Positions 1-11,836 of a stretch of DNA of 64,000 nucleotides are shown piece by piece. The position numbers and the translations under genes were made by a program. The notes under the pieces were generated by a model. It was not told the origin of the DNA, did no database searches, and worked only from the letters and a program-made list of their open reading frames with translations. Position 1 is the stretch's first letter. The number at the start of each line of letters is the position of its first letter. Origin of the DNA: Manduca sexta (taxonomy: Eukaryota; Arthropoda; Insecta; Lepidoptera; Sphingidae); contig NC_051135.1 in assembly GCF_014839805.1 (NCBI RefSeq), forward strand, positions 11,163,291 to 11,227,290. Reading direction: 5' to 3'.

Positions 1-1151
1 ATACTTTCATAGCCGCAGTAAAAAAAATAGATCGTGAGTTGGAGTCGATACCTATTTTCAGAACTTAAGACAAACTGAAGCGATTTTAATTAAAATAAAA
101 AATACTATCACAGACTACACAGAAATACTTTCACAATGACTTTACCAACTAATCGACCAGAACGAGTGTCAATGACTAGCCGTCTGTCTTACCGCAAAGA
201 GAATTATAATATATATGGAAAGTCTTACCGTCTGCTAATGGACTATCAAACGAATGTGTTTATAGTAAAAAGTGTCAGAAATACACTCACAATAATATTT
301 AAGTGCTAACAGTATTATTACGAATACAATTCCTATATTTGCATCATTCACGCAAGTTTAATGAGACAGCCGTAACTACAAAGCAACTGTGAATATTTGT
401 CACACGTATGTTCCAATTGCATTGTCGGTGGAATCTGTTGGGTGAATGCGTTTGGCGCCCGAGTTATTATTGTGACGTGCCTTATATGCTACTGGACTAT
501 TCGACTGCAAACCACATTTTGTATTCACTTTCAGCAGTGAACTGTTTTATAATTTCAACGCATTTGTGCTTAAATTTTATCTGTGTGAGACACGTGTTGT
601 AATTGAGTACTTATCTGATGTCAATTCACCACTTTCAATACATGGATTTCGGAATTATTATCAATAATATTCGCGTTGGTAAAGATTTTATAAATTGACA
701 TTTAGGTTGTTGCTCCAACGTTTCGATGGAATATTATGAGTCTGGGTACCTGTGTTATTGAAATTTCAGCCCAACTCATATCGAGCATTATAATATAATC
801 ACCTTCAACACCTATATCGTATTTTTTAAGTCCACGAATGTAAAGGCTTACCGACTTCACAACATAGATAGCTTTTAAACTGACCAGTCATTCCTAGAAT
901 AATATTATGATATGTCAGCTTCAGCGTCCATCCCGCGGCTTTGTGATTTTTAATTCAAGAATACGAAGGCTTACTTACTTCAGAACTCAGATAGCTATTA
1001 AAATAATCTGCTATTTGAAGAATAGGCACAATAAGAAAAATCCTTTTTTAATTGTTAATCATGATTTTATCCCTTCTTCTCGATGATCGGAAAGCCGAAG
1101 TACTTGATTATAATGGTTGATAAGTTTGCAACTGATTTATTGTGTTAACAG
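1..1151 (+). other. DHTKD1: DHTKD1 intron (5' part outside window)
   Basis: This AT-rich stretch precedes a clear splice acceptor at 1150-1151 and holds no recognisable coding exon. There is a weak local repeat: the phrase aaggctta followed by a diverged copy of a short downstream block occurs near 845 and again near 968. Small ORFs here look like chance. Confidence 0.6.
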
Positions 1152-2032
1152 AATTCATCTGGAGTCAAGAGGAACACAGGAACATGGGAGCTTGGAGCTT
1201 CGTCAAACCACGATTCGAGAATTTGTGTGGCAGAAAGGTATTAATACTGTAGCCTTTTTAAGTATCAGTCAAATTTTCGGGCCATATTTATAACGTTTTT
1301 ATTACTTCAAATATCTATCTTAATTTCTTTCACACATTTTCCGCAAGTACTAGCTTTTTCAAATCGTATAAAATTGCTTAAGTTAAAAATACTTACATGC
1401 AATTAAAAGTAATATGACTAGATACCTCGTAATTTTGTTACTATTATAATAGTTTTGTTTGTAGTTGCTACTATCTAGTATCGTATTTTATTTCACATTT
1501 ATTTATAATAAATGATTTTAATAAACGATCCCAATCTCAATCTTGAATCCGATTCCGAGATTGAACAAATCAAAGTGACTCACTTGAAAGCATGTCAAAA
1601 AAACTTTGTTCTGATTGGTCCATTTTTGTGATAGAAAAGCAATTGGGATTTTAGTTTATTGAAAGTGACTGTTAGTAACGTACAAAAGTTGTCAAAACTG
1701 TCCTACAATTAGATCCATAATTGCAAAACGACGGATTTACTCTCATAGACGGAGTAAGCTCTCTGACTATATATTTATCTTCAACTCATTCTGATCATCT
1801 TATTCCTGTCTTGTATTTACTGAATTTACCAGCAACTTTCTTTGTGCTCACGATATGAGAGTGGTTTGGCCAAATTAAAAATGAGATATTTTTTCCTAAA
1901 TATTTTCCATTATGATTTCAGTTAGTGTACGCGGGTCGCGAAGTGGCCGCGACTCCGGCTGTGGGAGCCGCCACACTGCACAGAGCCGAAGTACAACACG
2001 TGCTCAGAGAACCACTGTATAATATTAAATGA
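1152..2032 (+). CDS. DHTKD1: DHTKD1, 2-oxoadipate dehydrogenase E1, last two exons
   Basis: Partial gene with coding exons 1152-1237 and 1922-2032; the gene continues upstream of the window. The first exon reads [20 protein letters not shown] onward and the second starts [20 protein letters not shown] and ends at TGA 2030-2032. This is the C-terminal end of the thiamine-diphosphate E1 subunits: the W-x-Q-E-E-x-x-N-M-G block and the GR-x2-A/V-x-PAVG block are shared by OGDH and DHTKD1, and FIWSQEE with WSFV-x-PRFE fits DHTKD1 better. By family knowledge the enzyme decarboxylates 2-oxoadipate in mitochondria during lysine and tryptophan breakdown. The intron has a GTATTA donor after 1237 and an AG acceptor at 1920-1921, with phase 0 at the junction. 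A poly-A signal follows at 2102. OGDH itself is the main alternative and less likely. Confidence 0.88.
1517..1661 (+). mobile_element. MITE, family with CGATCCCAAT termini, copy 1
   Basis: About 145 bp in the last DHTKD1 intron. The left end reads aataaacgatcccaat and the right end contains attggga followed by gtttatt, its inverted complement. Related copies lie at 22738-22875 (opposite orientation) and 30551-30702. The internal part is non-coding, so this is a non-autonomous DNA element. Confidence 0.7.
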
Positions 2033-2101
2033 ATGTGATAAATAACTACTGAAACACCACGGATAAAGTCTACGTGACGCGCTTCTCAAAGATATGAATT
2101 T

Positions 2102-2107
2102 AATAAA
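2102..2107 (+). terminator. DHTKD1: DHTKD1 polyadenylation signal
   Basis: AATAAA 70 bases after the DHTKD1 stop codon, in an AT-rich 3' UTR. Confidence 0.6.
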
Positions 2108-2995
2108 ATATTATGTTAGGTAAATTTTATTATCTATAATAGTTTATTCTATAGTTTCAATAGAGCATATAGCATTTTTTTTTTACTATGTGTAGCAGCT
2201 ATTCTATGAAAACATATCGAAAAAAAAATATTTATATATTCAGACACGGCGTTCGCTTATTCAACGGTATCATAGAGACATTCGACATAGGTACATACCT
2301 ACATTCAAGCATAGATTAATGCAAATATTCAGCAGTATCCATAGACTTTAAAGGATCCCTAACCATACTGAAGCCTTCTTTTTACATCTACCATTATAAT
2401 TGAAAATTAAGCTATAATGTAACTTGAATATATTATACTTAAAAATGTACTTACTGACAAGTCATTCTGCGAGTGGGCGCCGTGTCCTATTTATTCGTTC
2501 AAATTATAATAATTATATTCTTTGTTATTGCAATTGTGAGAAAGTGTGATGTTTGGGGTATATGTATTTCGTCAAAAATGTATGCAAAATTGCATTTTAT
2601 GTTGCATTCGTTGAGTACTTGCTTTTAAATTTAGTTGCAAGATTGGACTCATACATACAAAACATTGCAAATTAATTAAAGCTTGTAATATATAATGTCA
2701 GTTTTAAAATGTGCACTGCCAGATTGCTAAAATAATATACTATTTACTCGAGCTGTGTTTTTTTTAATCCCAGAATTTGGAAACAGAAAAATTATCGCGA
2801 TGTGCTAAGTTCTATGGCTAGATAACTTAATTTTAATTGTTTTTTTTTTTAATTCTTAAAGTCTTTCATTTAATTAATAACCACTATGTTAAAAAAAGTC
2901 CTCGGCAAAATGTATTCTGCATTTCTGCATCCAATAAGTTCCCGTCGCGTATAAAAATTCATCTAACGTTAACGAAGGAATTGTCTTACTTTAAT
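2108..2995. other. Convergent intergenic region DHTKD1 / MADF gene
   Basis: AT-rich sequence with homopolymer runs between two converging 3' ends. No ORF in it resembles a protein and no repeat was recognised. Confidence 0.5.
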
Positions 2996-3001
2996 TTTAT
3001 T
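2996..3001 (-). terminator. MADF gene polyadenylation signal
   Basis: TTTATT on + (AATAAA on -), about 90 bases downstream of the MADF gene stop codon. Confidence 0.5.
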
Positions 3002-3091
3002 TGCCTACGTACCAAAGTAAAGTAATGTAGAACTAATTAATGAGGTAGGTACGTTATTATGAGGTACAGCTATCTCGTCAAGACTTGCATC

Positions 3092-4357
3092 TCACTGTTC
3101 TTGATGGTATGATATATAATTTGGAGATGATGTCGCCGAGTTTACTGCGTTTGAAGAAGGTGATAAAGCAAAACTGGAGGGTGTTTGTGGACCAACCGAC
3201 GTGGTTACGTTGATCTGAACCGAATTCCGCCTTAACATTCCCATCTCTGCTTCAAAGAGAATGTTGTTAATAGCTTTCTCAGCATATATCCTTTGCAAAG
3301 AATCCATTTTCTCTAGTTTCTGCGTCCAATACAGAGCGGTTAAATTTAAATTCTGTTTTATGCCCTGTCTTGACTTCTCAGACTGACTTGGTAACGTTAT
3401 GTCAATTTCTTCAAAAGGCTCCGTCTGTTCTGTCAAAAATAATTTCTTTTCCCTTTTCGCTGGAGGAATGTAATTCAAGGATGAAAAATATACAGAACCC
3501 GATGCCTGAGAATTGTGTCCGTCGCCATCTTGAAACTCATCGTAGCTGGATAACTGATTCTGCAAAATATTTGACTACATATTACAATAAGCAAATTTGG
3601 ATGAACAGTGTCTAATTAACGATATTTAAACATATCAACTGCAATTTTACTAGATAAAAAATAATGTCTCCACAAAAAGTGTATTACCAAATATCTGGCT
3701 ATTTCTTTTGCACGGAAAATATTAGGTGTATTGTCTACAGCAAGTTGACAGTGCTTCTATTAGATTCAAATACTTAATGTTTTTCATTAATAAACATGAA
3801 TTTAAAATAGATTTGTAATATCCTCTGCAATGACTAATGTAAATATCATCACATTACTAATATTAACATGCGTCGTTGATAGTTTAATAGCATCGTCAAA
3901 GCAAATACCTACCTACCTACATCTAGTATCGAAATCCATGTTTAAATTTGTGACAACGAAATTATGAAATTACCTGACGAATACGTTGATCCGTTTTCCT
4001 CAAGAAATTTAACATGTGGAACACCCAAGATCTTGGCTTATAAACGTGATCAGTTTCAGCACCAGACCGCTGCGAGACAAGAGTCTTCCTCAATTCCTTC
4101 CGATAGTTCGACCTTAAAGAGTTAATTTTCTTCCTTACATCATCTGTTGTGGCGTGCGGCTTGATCCTTTTGAACACTACTAATAACTTCTGATACGCCT
4201 GCGCCCTTTTCACTTTATTAGTAAAATGTTCGTGTGATACGTCCCATATTTCTGGTTGTGATTCAAAAAGTAATATGAATTCTTTCAGGTTTAATTGGTC
4301 TCTTGTCTGAGGGGTTGTTCGTTCGGTAGGTGAGGTATCAAGCACGTTGTCCTCCAT
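3092..4357 (-). CDS. MADF (Myb/SANT-like) domain protein, two exons
   Basis: Exon 1 is 4357-3974 and exon 2 is 3559-3092, giving 283 residues. The donor is CAG|GTAATT and the acceptor TTTTGCAG; the junction is phase 0 (RIRQ|NQLSS). The first ATG in the open frame is 4357-4355. Residues about 25-128 form a MADF domain: L-x-x-FI-x-LFE-x-QPE-x-W, the KINSLRSNYRKELRK helix, and the RSGAETDHVYKPRSWVF segment before a final LNFLRKTD helix. The second half is polar and serine-rich, with a helical LQRIYAEKAINNILFEAEMG segment resembling the C-terminal interaction region of MADF-BESS factors. By family knowledge such proteins bind DNA and act as transcriptional regulators; many insect copies are uncharacterised, and some are domesticated from transposons. 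The specific orthologue is not recognised. Exon 2 is the 3' end, convergent with DHTKD1. Confidence 0.82.
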
Positions 4358-5521
4358 TACTGTCTGAATATAGACTGAGATGCAAGGTGTGGAGGCCGCG
4401 GAGTGTACTTCAAAGCTACATACCGTATTTATCACGATCCACGATCTAGATGTTTGTTTAATAGAGTGTAGTGACAAATATCGCCGGTAATTATCATGAC
4501 GACTAATTAGCCGATAGAGATCTTTGATAATTATGGACCAATATTTACAGATTACCTATTTTATCTACTATGTTAATATTATAATATTTTCTATACCATT
4601 ATTGTATTGGTGATCCAATTCTCATAATATTTCGGATATCACATATTGTATCTTTTGGAGCCAGAAAATCAAAACAACATGATAATCTTTAAATTTTGAA
4701 CGCTGTTTGAACAGTGTTTTATCAAGTGATATTGTTACAATATAATTCTGGCCACGTATGATTAGAATATGTGAATATTTCACTGTCTTTATTAATTGTA
4801 AATACTCACCTATGTATTTCAATAACATTAAAAGGTACCTACTAGAAAGCAAAATATGGTCTGATGAAGTAAACTAGCGCTGATACATTAGTTAACTTAC
4901 TTTAAATAATTTTTAAACATAAAACAATTTCCAAATCATTGCTTTCATTATGTCTTGATATAATAATATGATTTTTTTTACCGTTACGATGTTATTGTTA
5001 GTTAGAAACATTTTTGATCCAAACTACACGTCTCGGAACACATTTGTCTCGGATATTTTCTTACTTCTACTATTGCGGGACTGATATAAATTATTTTACA
5101 TTTCAGATATTAACAATTGGATTCAATTTAACACATTAACCAGTGACAAAAGCAAAGGTTTTTATTTTCGGAAATATTGATTTTGTTTTTAATATCGATA
5201 CCATGAAATCTTGACAAAATAGATAACCCAAGTCATACTTCACCGTACGATGGTCGACTCGGCTATCTAATGCAATCGCGATATAAATCACTATAAATAT
5301 GTCATGTAATACTCTTCTGATATATACGATATTGGATTCGCATAATAATGTTGGAGAATACTTAGAAATCGAGCCATAAATATGTTAAACACTTACCATA
5401 AAATATACGTACTGGCATTCATTTATAATATCCAATGATAGATAAACGCACCTTTACATCAGAAACCAGAAGTTTAGGAACCTATATTGAACTGAATCGG
5501 TACTGAGTCGCTCGATAAAAG
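4358..5521. other. Intergenic, upstream of MADF gene
   Basis: AT-rich sequence holding the unmapped promoter and 5' UTR of the MADF gene. The frame upstream of 4357 stays open for about 40 codons without an ATG, so a 5' non-coding continuation or upstream intron is possible. Nothing else seen. Confidence 0.4.
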
Positions 5522-5536
5522 ATCATGATAGGACTT
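5522..5536. repeat. Target-site duplication, 3' side of R1-clade LINE
   Basis: Reads atcatgataggactt and matches 11822-11836 (atcataataggactt) with one mismatch. It lies directly before the poly-T that represents the LINE poly-A tail on +. Confidence 0.85.
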
Positions 5537-5854
5537 TTTTTTTTTTTTTACGTAGGTAAATCGTCAGTTGACTATCTCCCGCCTTGGGATGGGCGGGAGA
5601 GCGTGTCAGACTTTTACTGACTAAGAACCTACGGTGTTCCCATCCTTTGCCTATGTGCCTAGGTCCAAGATCCGGTGGCATTGAGACCTAGGCAGGCACC
5701 GGCCCTAAAGGGCCCCGCAAATTATGCTGACACTGCTCTTCGAGGCGCGCGTGGAACACTACGCGCCGTACACACGGGCCGTTGGGGTGTTTCGGGCGAC
5801 GAGCTACCCAATGCTCGTCACCCGACGGTCCGCGTCTACGGAGGCCGACGATCC

Positions 5855-8800
5855 TCAGCAGACGTTCGACGCCCGCGTCTTGTGCGTCTGCCGTGGCGGA
5901 TGGGACGTTGGGCGCTTTGGCGCCGTATCCGTTCCGCCACCTCCTTTGCGAGCATCACGTCCTCGCAGAAGGAGGTGACTGCGTCCCACTCTCTCGCCCC
6001 GGAGCATGGCTTCTACCAGGCCCCGACGCGAGAGGTCTCCGCCACCGATGGCCGTTGTGAGAACACGGCGGTGCTCAGCCCAAGCTGGGCACACCTCCAC
6101 CGTATGCTCCACCGTGTCCTCCGGCCGATCCGCACAGTAAAAACACGCGGGCGTATCCTCCACCCGGATCCGATACAGGTACCTGCCGAAGCAGCCGTGA
6201 CCGGTCAGTACCTGCGTCGTCCGGAATGAGAGGACGCCGTGACGTCTCGTCAGCCACACCTCGAAGAGGGACTTACCGCCGCTATCGTGGCGTGCCCAGC
6301 CAAGGGTTGCGACAGTCGTTGTCGCCATTCCGCCATGAGGTTCTGCCGGAGCTCCGTCCGCCGCGCGGCAATTTGTCGCGGTAGCGGAGCTACGCCCCGG
6401 CTCTGCGCCTCCCCGCGCCACACATACAGTGACGCAAGGACCTTCGCCTCGAGACCCCATGGCGGTAGTCCGGCAAGGAGGCCCGCCGCCTCGCAGGAGA
6501 TCGTGCGGTATCCCCGTATCAGCCGTATGGCCATCGCTCTTTGTGGCGCGTTCAGAAAGCGGCCTTGCCGCCGCGCCACAGCTGCGGACCATACGGGGGC
6601 ACCGTACAGGGCCATGGACCGCACGACTCCTGCGTAGAGCCGCCGGCAGGGAGCATTTGGCCCCCCCAAATTTGGCAAAAGACGCCGCATTATGCAGGTG
6701 AATTTTACCAACCTGGGAGCCAAAAGGCGGATGTGCTCCTTGAAGTTCCATCGGCTGTCGAGGACGAGTCCCAGGTACTTCATCGTCGACCCGACGCCGA
6801 TGTGAACCCCCCCTGCCGTGATCTGGAGACCCGGAGGTGGCGCGTTCCCCCGGTCATGAAAGCACATGGCCTCGGATTTGTGCAGCGCCACCTCGAGTCC
6901 CAGTTGCCGGATTCTCTCAACGACTGTCGCAACCCCAATTGTAGCCGCGTCGACCGCCGCCTGATGCGACCCCCCGTGAGCCAAAACTAGCGTGTCGTCA
7001 GCGTAGCATACCACGCTGACGCCGCTCGGGAGGTCGGTACGCAGCACCCAGTCGTATCCGATGTTCCACAAGAGCGGCCCCAGAACCGAACCCTGGGGAA
7101 CACCGCACGACATCTCTCACCTGATCCATTCCCCTTGGCGATCGGGGTAAATGACGGCCCTATCCGTCAAGTAGGCCCCGACAACGCGACGGAGGTAGGC
7201 CGGCACCCGGTGATACCGGAGTGCCTCCCTGATACAACTCCAGGGCAGGGTATTAAAGGCATTGGCGATGTCAAGCGACACCGCCAAGACGACCCTACCC
7301 CGGGAAACAGCATCCCCGTCGCGAGAGACCTCACGCGCATGATGGCATCCACAGTAGAGCGCCCTCTGCGGAAGCCAAATTGGCTGTCCGCAAGATCCGG
7401 CCCAACCCTCGTCAGGTGCTCGACGAGGCGGTCTGAAATAACTCTTTCGAAGAGCTTGCCCACCTCGTCGAGCAGGACGATGGGCCGGTATGCGGACGGA
7501 CTGTCCGCGGGGCGCCCATGCTTCGCGATGAGGACCAGTTTCCCCGTCTTCCAACGAAGTGGAAACTGGCCCCTCTCCAAACATGCCGTGAGGAACCTCT
7601 GAAGTCGAGGCCCGAGAGCCCCCAAGGCCAGGACCCAGGCTTTTCCAGGCAAGCCGTCGGGCCCTGGGGCGGTGTTCTTGGCCTTCATCTTGGCCACCGC
7701 CACCCTCAAGTCTACCCCGGTCACCGCGGGAACAGTGACGTCGTCGTCGTGGTCCATGCCGGGCGCCGCCGGAGGCGAAGCCATGGGCGGAGGAGCGTGC
7801 TCCCCTCGCGCAGGGAACAGAGCGCCAACGACGCCCTCGACCAGTTCCTGCCGGAGACTCTGCGTCAGTGGGGGCGCCCAGATGCGGAGCTTGCTCCGCA
7901 CCATTTTGTAAGGACGTTCCCACGGGTCTGCGTCAAGAGACTCCAGCAACTCCTGGTGGGCGCGATTCTTAGACTCTAAAATCGCGCCCGAGAGAGCGTC
8001 TTTTGCGTCTCTGTACCCCTGGTATAGCTCCACCTCTCGAACCACCGCATCCACAGGCCGGATGCGGATTTGGCGGTACCTGGTGTACCGGCGTCGCGCG
8101 GCATAGCACGCCGCCTGGAGCGATGCCAGCTCCCGCGACCACCAGTACACCTTGCGCCGCGCTTGGCTTCGGCGGACTCGGGGCATTGCCGAGTCGCAGA
8201 CAGAGGACATAGCCTCCCGGAACCAGTCGGCCTCGTTATTCACATCGTCCGGCCTGACCGGTGCTGGCACCCAGGACTGGACGATGGAGGCTTCCAGGAG
8301 GAGCTCCCTGTCCAGCTGTCTCAACACCCAACGTGGACCACTTGGGGCCCGTCGGACTGGCGCGCTCGAGGGATCGGTGGAGACGTCGAACCGGATATAC
8401 CGGTGGTCCGACAGCGTCTCCACCGCCTCCATTACTCGCCAGTCGACAACACGCTGCGACAATGCGGGGCTGGCAAACGAAATGTCCACCACGGACTCAC
8501 CCCGCATCCGCACACACGTGGCGACGGAACCCCTGTTGAGGACGTCCAGGCCAACCTCCAAGGCCCAGTCCTCAACCATTCGCCCCCGTGCATCCGTGTA
8601 CCGGGAACCCCAAGCCTGGCTCTTGGCGTTGAAGTCCCCCAGCACGACGACGGGAAGCGAACCGTACTCGACGACGACGTCACTCAACTTCCTGAGGGAG
8701 TTGTGGAATTCGGCGAGAGTTCGGCTCGGAGAGAAGTAGCACCCCACTACGACTATCCCTCCGAACCGAGCTGCGACAAAACCCTGGCCCCTCTTCACCC

Positions 8801-9015
8801 CTCTCGTGGGTCAGGGTACCGGCGGCGGCCGACGCGATGATGGCCACCGAGCCGCTCAGGTCCACCCAGTCATTCCTGGGCGGGACAAAGTACGGCTCGG
8901 AGACCACGGCGATATTAATCGACCACCGCGCCATGCTCTGGAGCAAGAGATCCTGAGCTCTGGCGCAGTGGTTGATGTTCGCCTGGAGAAAGCGCAATGG
9001 GGCCATCAATGGCAT
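5855..9015 (-). pseudogene. LINE ORF2: endonuclease / reverse transcriptase, broken
   Basis: Begins MPLMAPLRFLQANINH at 9015 and ends near 5855. The AP-type endonuclease shows the N-terminal QANINH motif, VVSEPY, VVLGDFNAKS and TLSDHRYI. The reverse transcriptase shows YRPIVLL, FGFRRGRSTVDA, SLDIANAFNTLPW (motif A Asp), CGVPQGSVLGPLLW (motif B) and VVCYADDTLVL (catalytic YADD). Near 6130-6210 a CCHC motif (CFYCADR ... EHTVEVC) closes the protein. The frame changes near 8800, near 7320 and near 6290. A TGA interrupts the frame at about 7117-7119, between the WIR and EMSCGVPQG segments, where most relatives read through. It would nick target DNA and prime cDNA synthesis if intact. Confidence 0.88.
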
Positions 9016-10983
9016 TCAATTGCGCTCTCTCCAGAAGTAGCAGCGGCAGCGCTAGCGGGAGCCGCGGCGGAAGCGGCAGTGGAGGCCGTGGGCCGGCGTT
9101 TGCCCCCGGTATTGGCGGGAGCGGCGCAGGCTCTACTCCCCGCCCGGTGTTCGGCTGGCTTGCCAACCGCCGCACAGGCTAAGCAGTGCGGCTTGTCGGC
9201 GGTGCACGAGCCGATTTTATGACCGGGCTGACCGCAGCGAAAGCACAGCGCGCTGCGGTCGACCTCCGAGGTGCACCTTACCCCGACGTGATGTCCGGTC
9301 TGACATCGGTAACACCTCAGAGGCTGGGGCTCGAGCAGCTTAACCTGCGCCGACACCCAGCCCACCAAAAGCCTCCGGCCCTCAGCCACCACTTTGGCCG
9401 CCGTCACGGGGATCTGTCCGTGATGGCGAGCATACCCGCATAGTCGGGACGTAGGGCTCCCGGCTTCAGCTCTTCAGCTGAGCACCCCGTAGTCCCGACA
9501 ATGGCGGCCACCACTTCCTCCACCGTGACGGAGTCATCCAGACCCGATATGCGCAAGCTTACGCTCTTTACGGGTCTGGACACTCTAGCCTCGGCCGCAT
9601 CAAACGCCGCCCGTAGCTTTGCAGCTAGGGCGTCCGCGGCCGAGCCACTGCTGGCTCCCGGGAGCTCGAGTTTCCGGGCTCCGGTTGCGGTTACTCTTAA
9701 CCGCAACCCCCCAGCAATCCCAAGCTCCGCGGGGTTGATTAACCCCTTTGCCTTGGAAAGGAGGTCCGCGTACGTCACGCCCTTCTTTACCGCTTCCGGC
9801 TGTAGTGTGACGACTACAGCTGCGGACTTCGGGGCGCGAAGCATATTGGCGACGCTCTCTCCTTGGCGCGCTGCCGCTGCGCCTTCCGCCGCTCCGTGCG
9901 TCGGGTCTCTTTAGCCCCCACCACTGTCCAGCCGGCATCATCAGCAGGCAAGAGAGTAGGTGGGGGAGCCGTCGCTGCCAGCTCCGCCGGCTTCGCCGCT
10001 TTCCGCGCAGCCTTCGCCTTTTTGGGCTTATCGGCTGCGAGCGTCCTCTGGGAGGCCGGAGGCGGAGGCGGCGGAGGCGGCGACGGCTTCGTTGGCCTCG
10101 TAGATGGCCCTGAGCTTTGGCTCGTCGGGCCGGACGTCCCCGGCGTGGGTTGCGGAGCCGCGGCGGCCGCGTAGGACGCAGCCTTCTTGGAGCCCGCCAG
10201 AGGTGGCCGGAGGACAATGCCCTCCAGAGCCGCAAACCGGGCAGAGAGGGCACCGATCTCCTGGCGGATGCCCTCTCGTATCAGGCTCAGGAGTTGTTGC
10301 CTGTCTGCCGGCTGCACCGCACTCACCTCTGGAGGCGTCTCTACAGGACGAGAGGACTGAACGAGGGCAGAGGCCCGGCTGGACTTGAGTTCCGCGTTCT
10401 CCCTAGAGAGACGCTCAACCTCCGTCGATAGCCGGGCGATATCGGCCCTCATCCCCTCGTTACCCGACTCGGGTTCCGACTCCAAGAAGGTGGCCGCTGC
10501 TGCCGCCATAATGGAGGTCGCGGCCTCTTGCGCAGCCTTCTCTTTCGAGGACCGCAATTTCTTTTGGCGGACACTCGCAATCGCCGCCATCACGACCTCC
10601 TCAAATTTGGCCCTTTTCTTCTCGGCCTTTTGAGGTCGTGCGGCGATCGGGTGCCGCCCCTCCTCGGCGAGCCTCCCGCTGTCCCTCGCTTCTTTGAGGG
10701 CCCGACCCTTCACCTTCGCTCCGTGAGACGCGGAGTGGGATCCGCCCCGTTTCCGGGGAGCGACGCACGAAGCCTTTGCCCCGCCGCCCTCGGAGGACGA
10801 ATCCCCGATCCTGCACCTGATCCGCTTCCGGAATGACTCCGCCGCTGCCGTCTTGACCTCCATAGATCTGGGGCCCGCGACTGAGCTCCATCCGCTAACC
10901 ATGCTGGATGCTGAGTCAGAGTCTGACCCAGCACCCCGCGTTCGCTCTTCGGCCGCGGCTTCATCACGCGGACGTTCCCCCAC
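9006..10983 (-). pseudogene. LINE ORF1: gag-like nucleic-acid-binding protein, broken
   Basis: Begins MGERPRDEAAAEERTRGAGS at 10983. The N-terminal half is rich in Ala, Glu and Ser with a predicted coiled coil (IARLSTEVERLSRENAELKS). A proline run of about ten residues follows, then a basic region. The C-terminus carries CYRCQTGHHVGVRC and CFRCGQPGHKIGSC, both exact CX2CX4HX4C zinc knuckles, and a third CX2C group ending in HRAGSRAC. Single-base frameshifts near 9850 and near 9407 split the frame into three pieces that together cover the expected gag architecture. By family knowledge it packages the LINE RNA. Confidence 0.88.
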
Positions 10984-11821
10984 CTTGGGAGTTCGCCCGC
11001 GCGATTCCTCGGCGGACTGTTTGTCCCCTACGGGACGTGGGCCTCCTCGGCACCTATTGCCCCCGGCTCCTTCTTTCTCCTCCCCCTATGCGTCTGTGGT
11101 TTTTAATATTTGTGAATCCATTTTTGTTCCCACGAGTAAAAACTTTGTGTACTGGCTCAAAATACTGTGGTTCGCACTAGCGACTAAATCAAGCTACCCA
11201 TTAGCCAAGCTTACAACCCCCCTCACGGTGCGCCGCCGCTTGGGGATTTGGGGTAATTTTTATAGAGGATTTCTTCCTCGCGGTCCAGGCAGTTAAGCCA
11301 GTGAACCCTCGGTCCCCGTAGATCAAGTGTGTCTGACGCTTACGCCAGAGACACTTGATCATGTTTGGGGTTACGAGATTTGGCGGCGGCGAAAGAGGGA
11401 CCACTCCCCCTTTCGCCAGCCCGGTGACAGGGTTAGTGAACACCGAGCCCGCTAATACTCCCTCGCTTACCCCTTATTTCAGGGGCAAGCGTCCTCTACT
11501 GGTGCGGTCTCTGCGGCAGTAGTGCCGCAAGGACCGCATCGACCACGCCCACTCGACCACGTGGTCGTACTCCTCCCTGCCTCCCATCATGGACTCTGCT
11601 AGCGCAGAGCGCCATATGGGAGGCCATCAGGGGCTATCCCCCCAGCCCCACCCGGCAGAAAGTTAGCCACAGCCAACAATCCCTCCTTTCCCGCCCCCCG
11701 CTGAGAGAGTATTGACTGTGCCCAGGGTGCACCGGCCCGACGACTGACCTTCCCCCCGGACGTATCCATAAGGGGACCGACAGCAATCGGACACGCGTGG
11801 AGGTTTTCTGCGTTGCACCCC
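10984..11821 (-). other. LINE 5' UTR
   Basis: About 840 bp between the gag ATG and the duplicated target site. GC-rich with no credible ORF; it presumably holds the internal promoter of the element. Confidence 0.6.
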
Positions 11822-11836
11822 ATCATAATAGGACTT
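11822..11836. repeat. Target-site duplication, 5' side of R1-clade LINE
   Basis: Reads atcataataggactt, the partner of 5522-5536. AT-rich host sequence resumes after it. Confidence 0.85.

Larger units (their letters stand above)
5537..11821 (-). mobile_element. Full-length R1-clade non-LTR retrotransposon, decayed
   Basis: About 6.3 kb and strikingly GC-rich against an AT-rich background. It is bounded by a 15-bp duplication, with the poly-A tail at 5537-5549 and the 5' end at 11821. Order on -: 5' UTR, gag-like ORF1 with CCHC knuckles, then ORF2 with endonuclease, reverse transcriptase and a terminal CCHC motif. ORF2 begins just before ORF1 ends. Several frameshifts and an in-frame stop make this copy inactive. 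The YADD catalytic motif and the C-terminal CCHC motif (CFYCADR through EHTVEVC) fit the R1/LOA/I group. R1 proper inserts in 28S rDNA; the duplication and flanks here are ordinary genomic DNA. The 3' tip recurs as a very short insertion at 47260-47310. Confidence 0.9.

Noticed and set aside
5675..11296. Many long open frames on + between 5.6 and 11.3 kb
   Set aside because: They are shadows of the GC-rich LINE coding on -, where zinc knuckles, endonuclease and YADD motifs are found.
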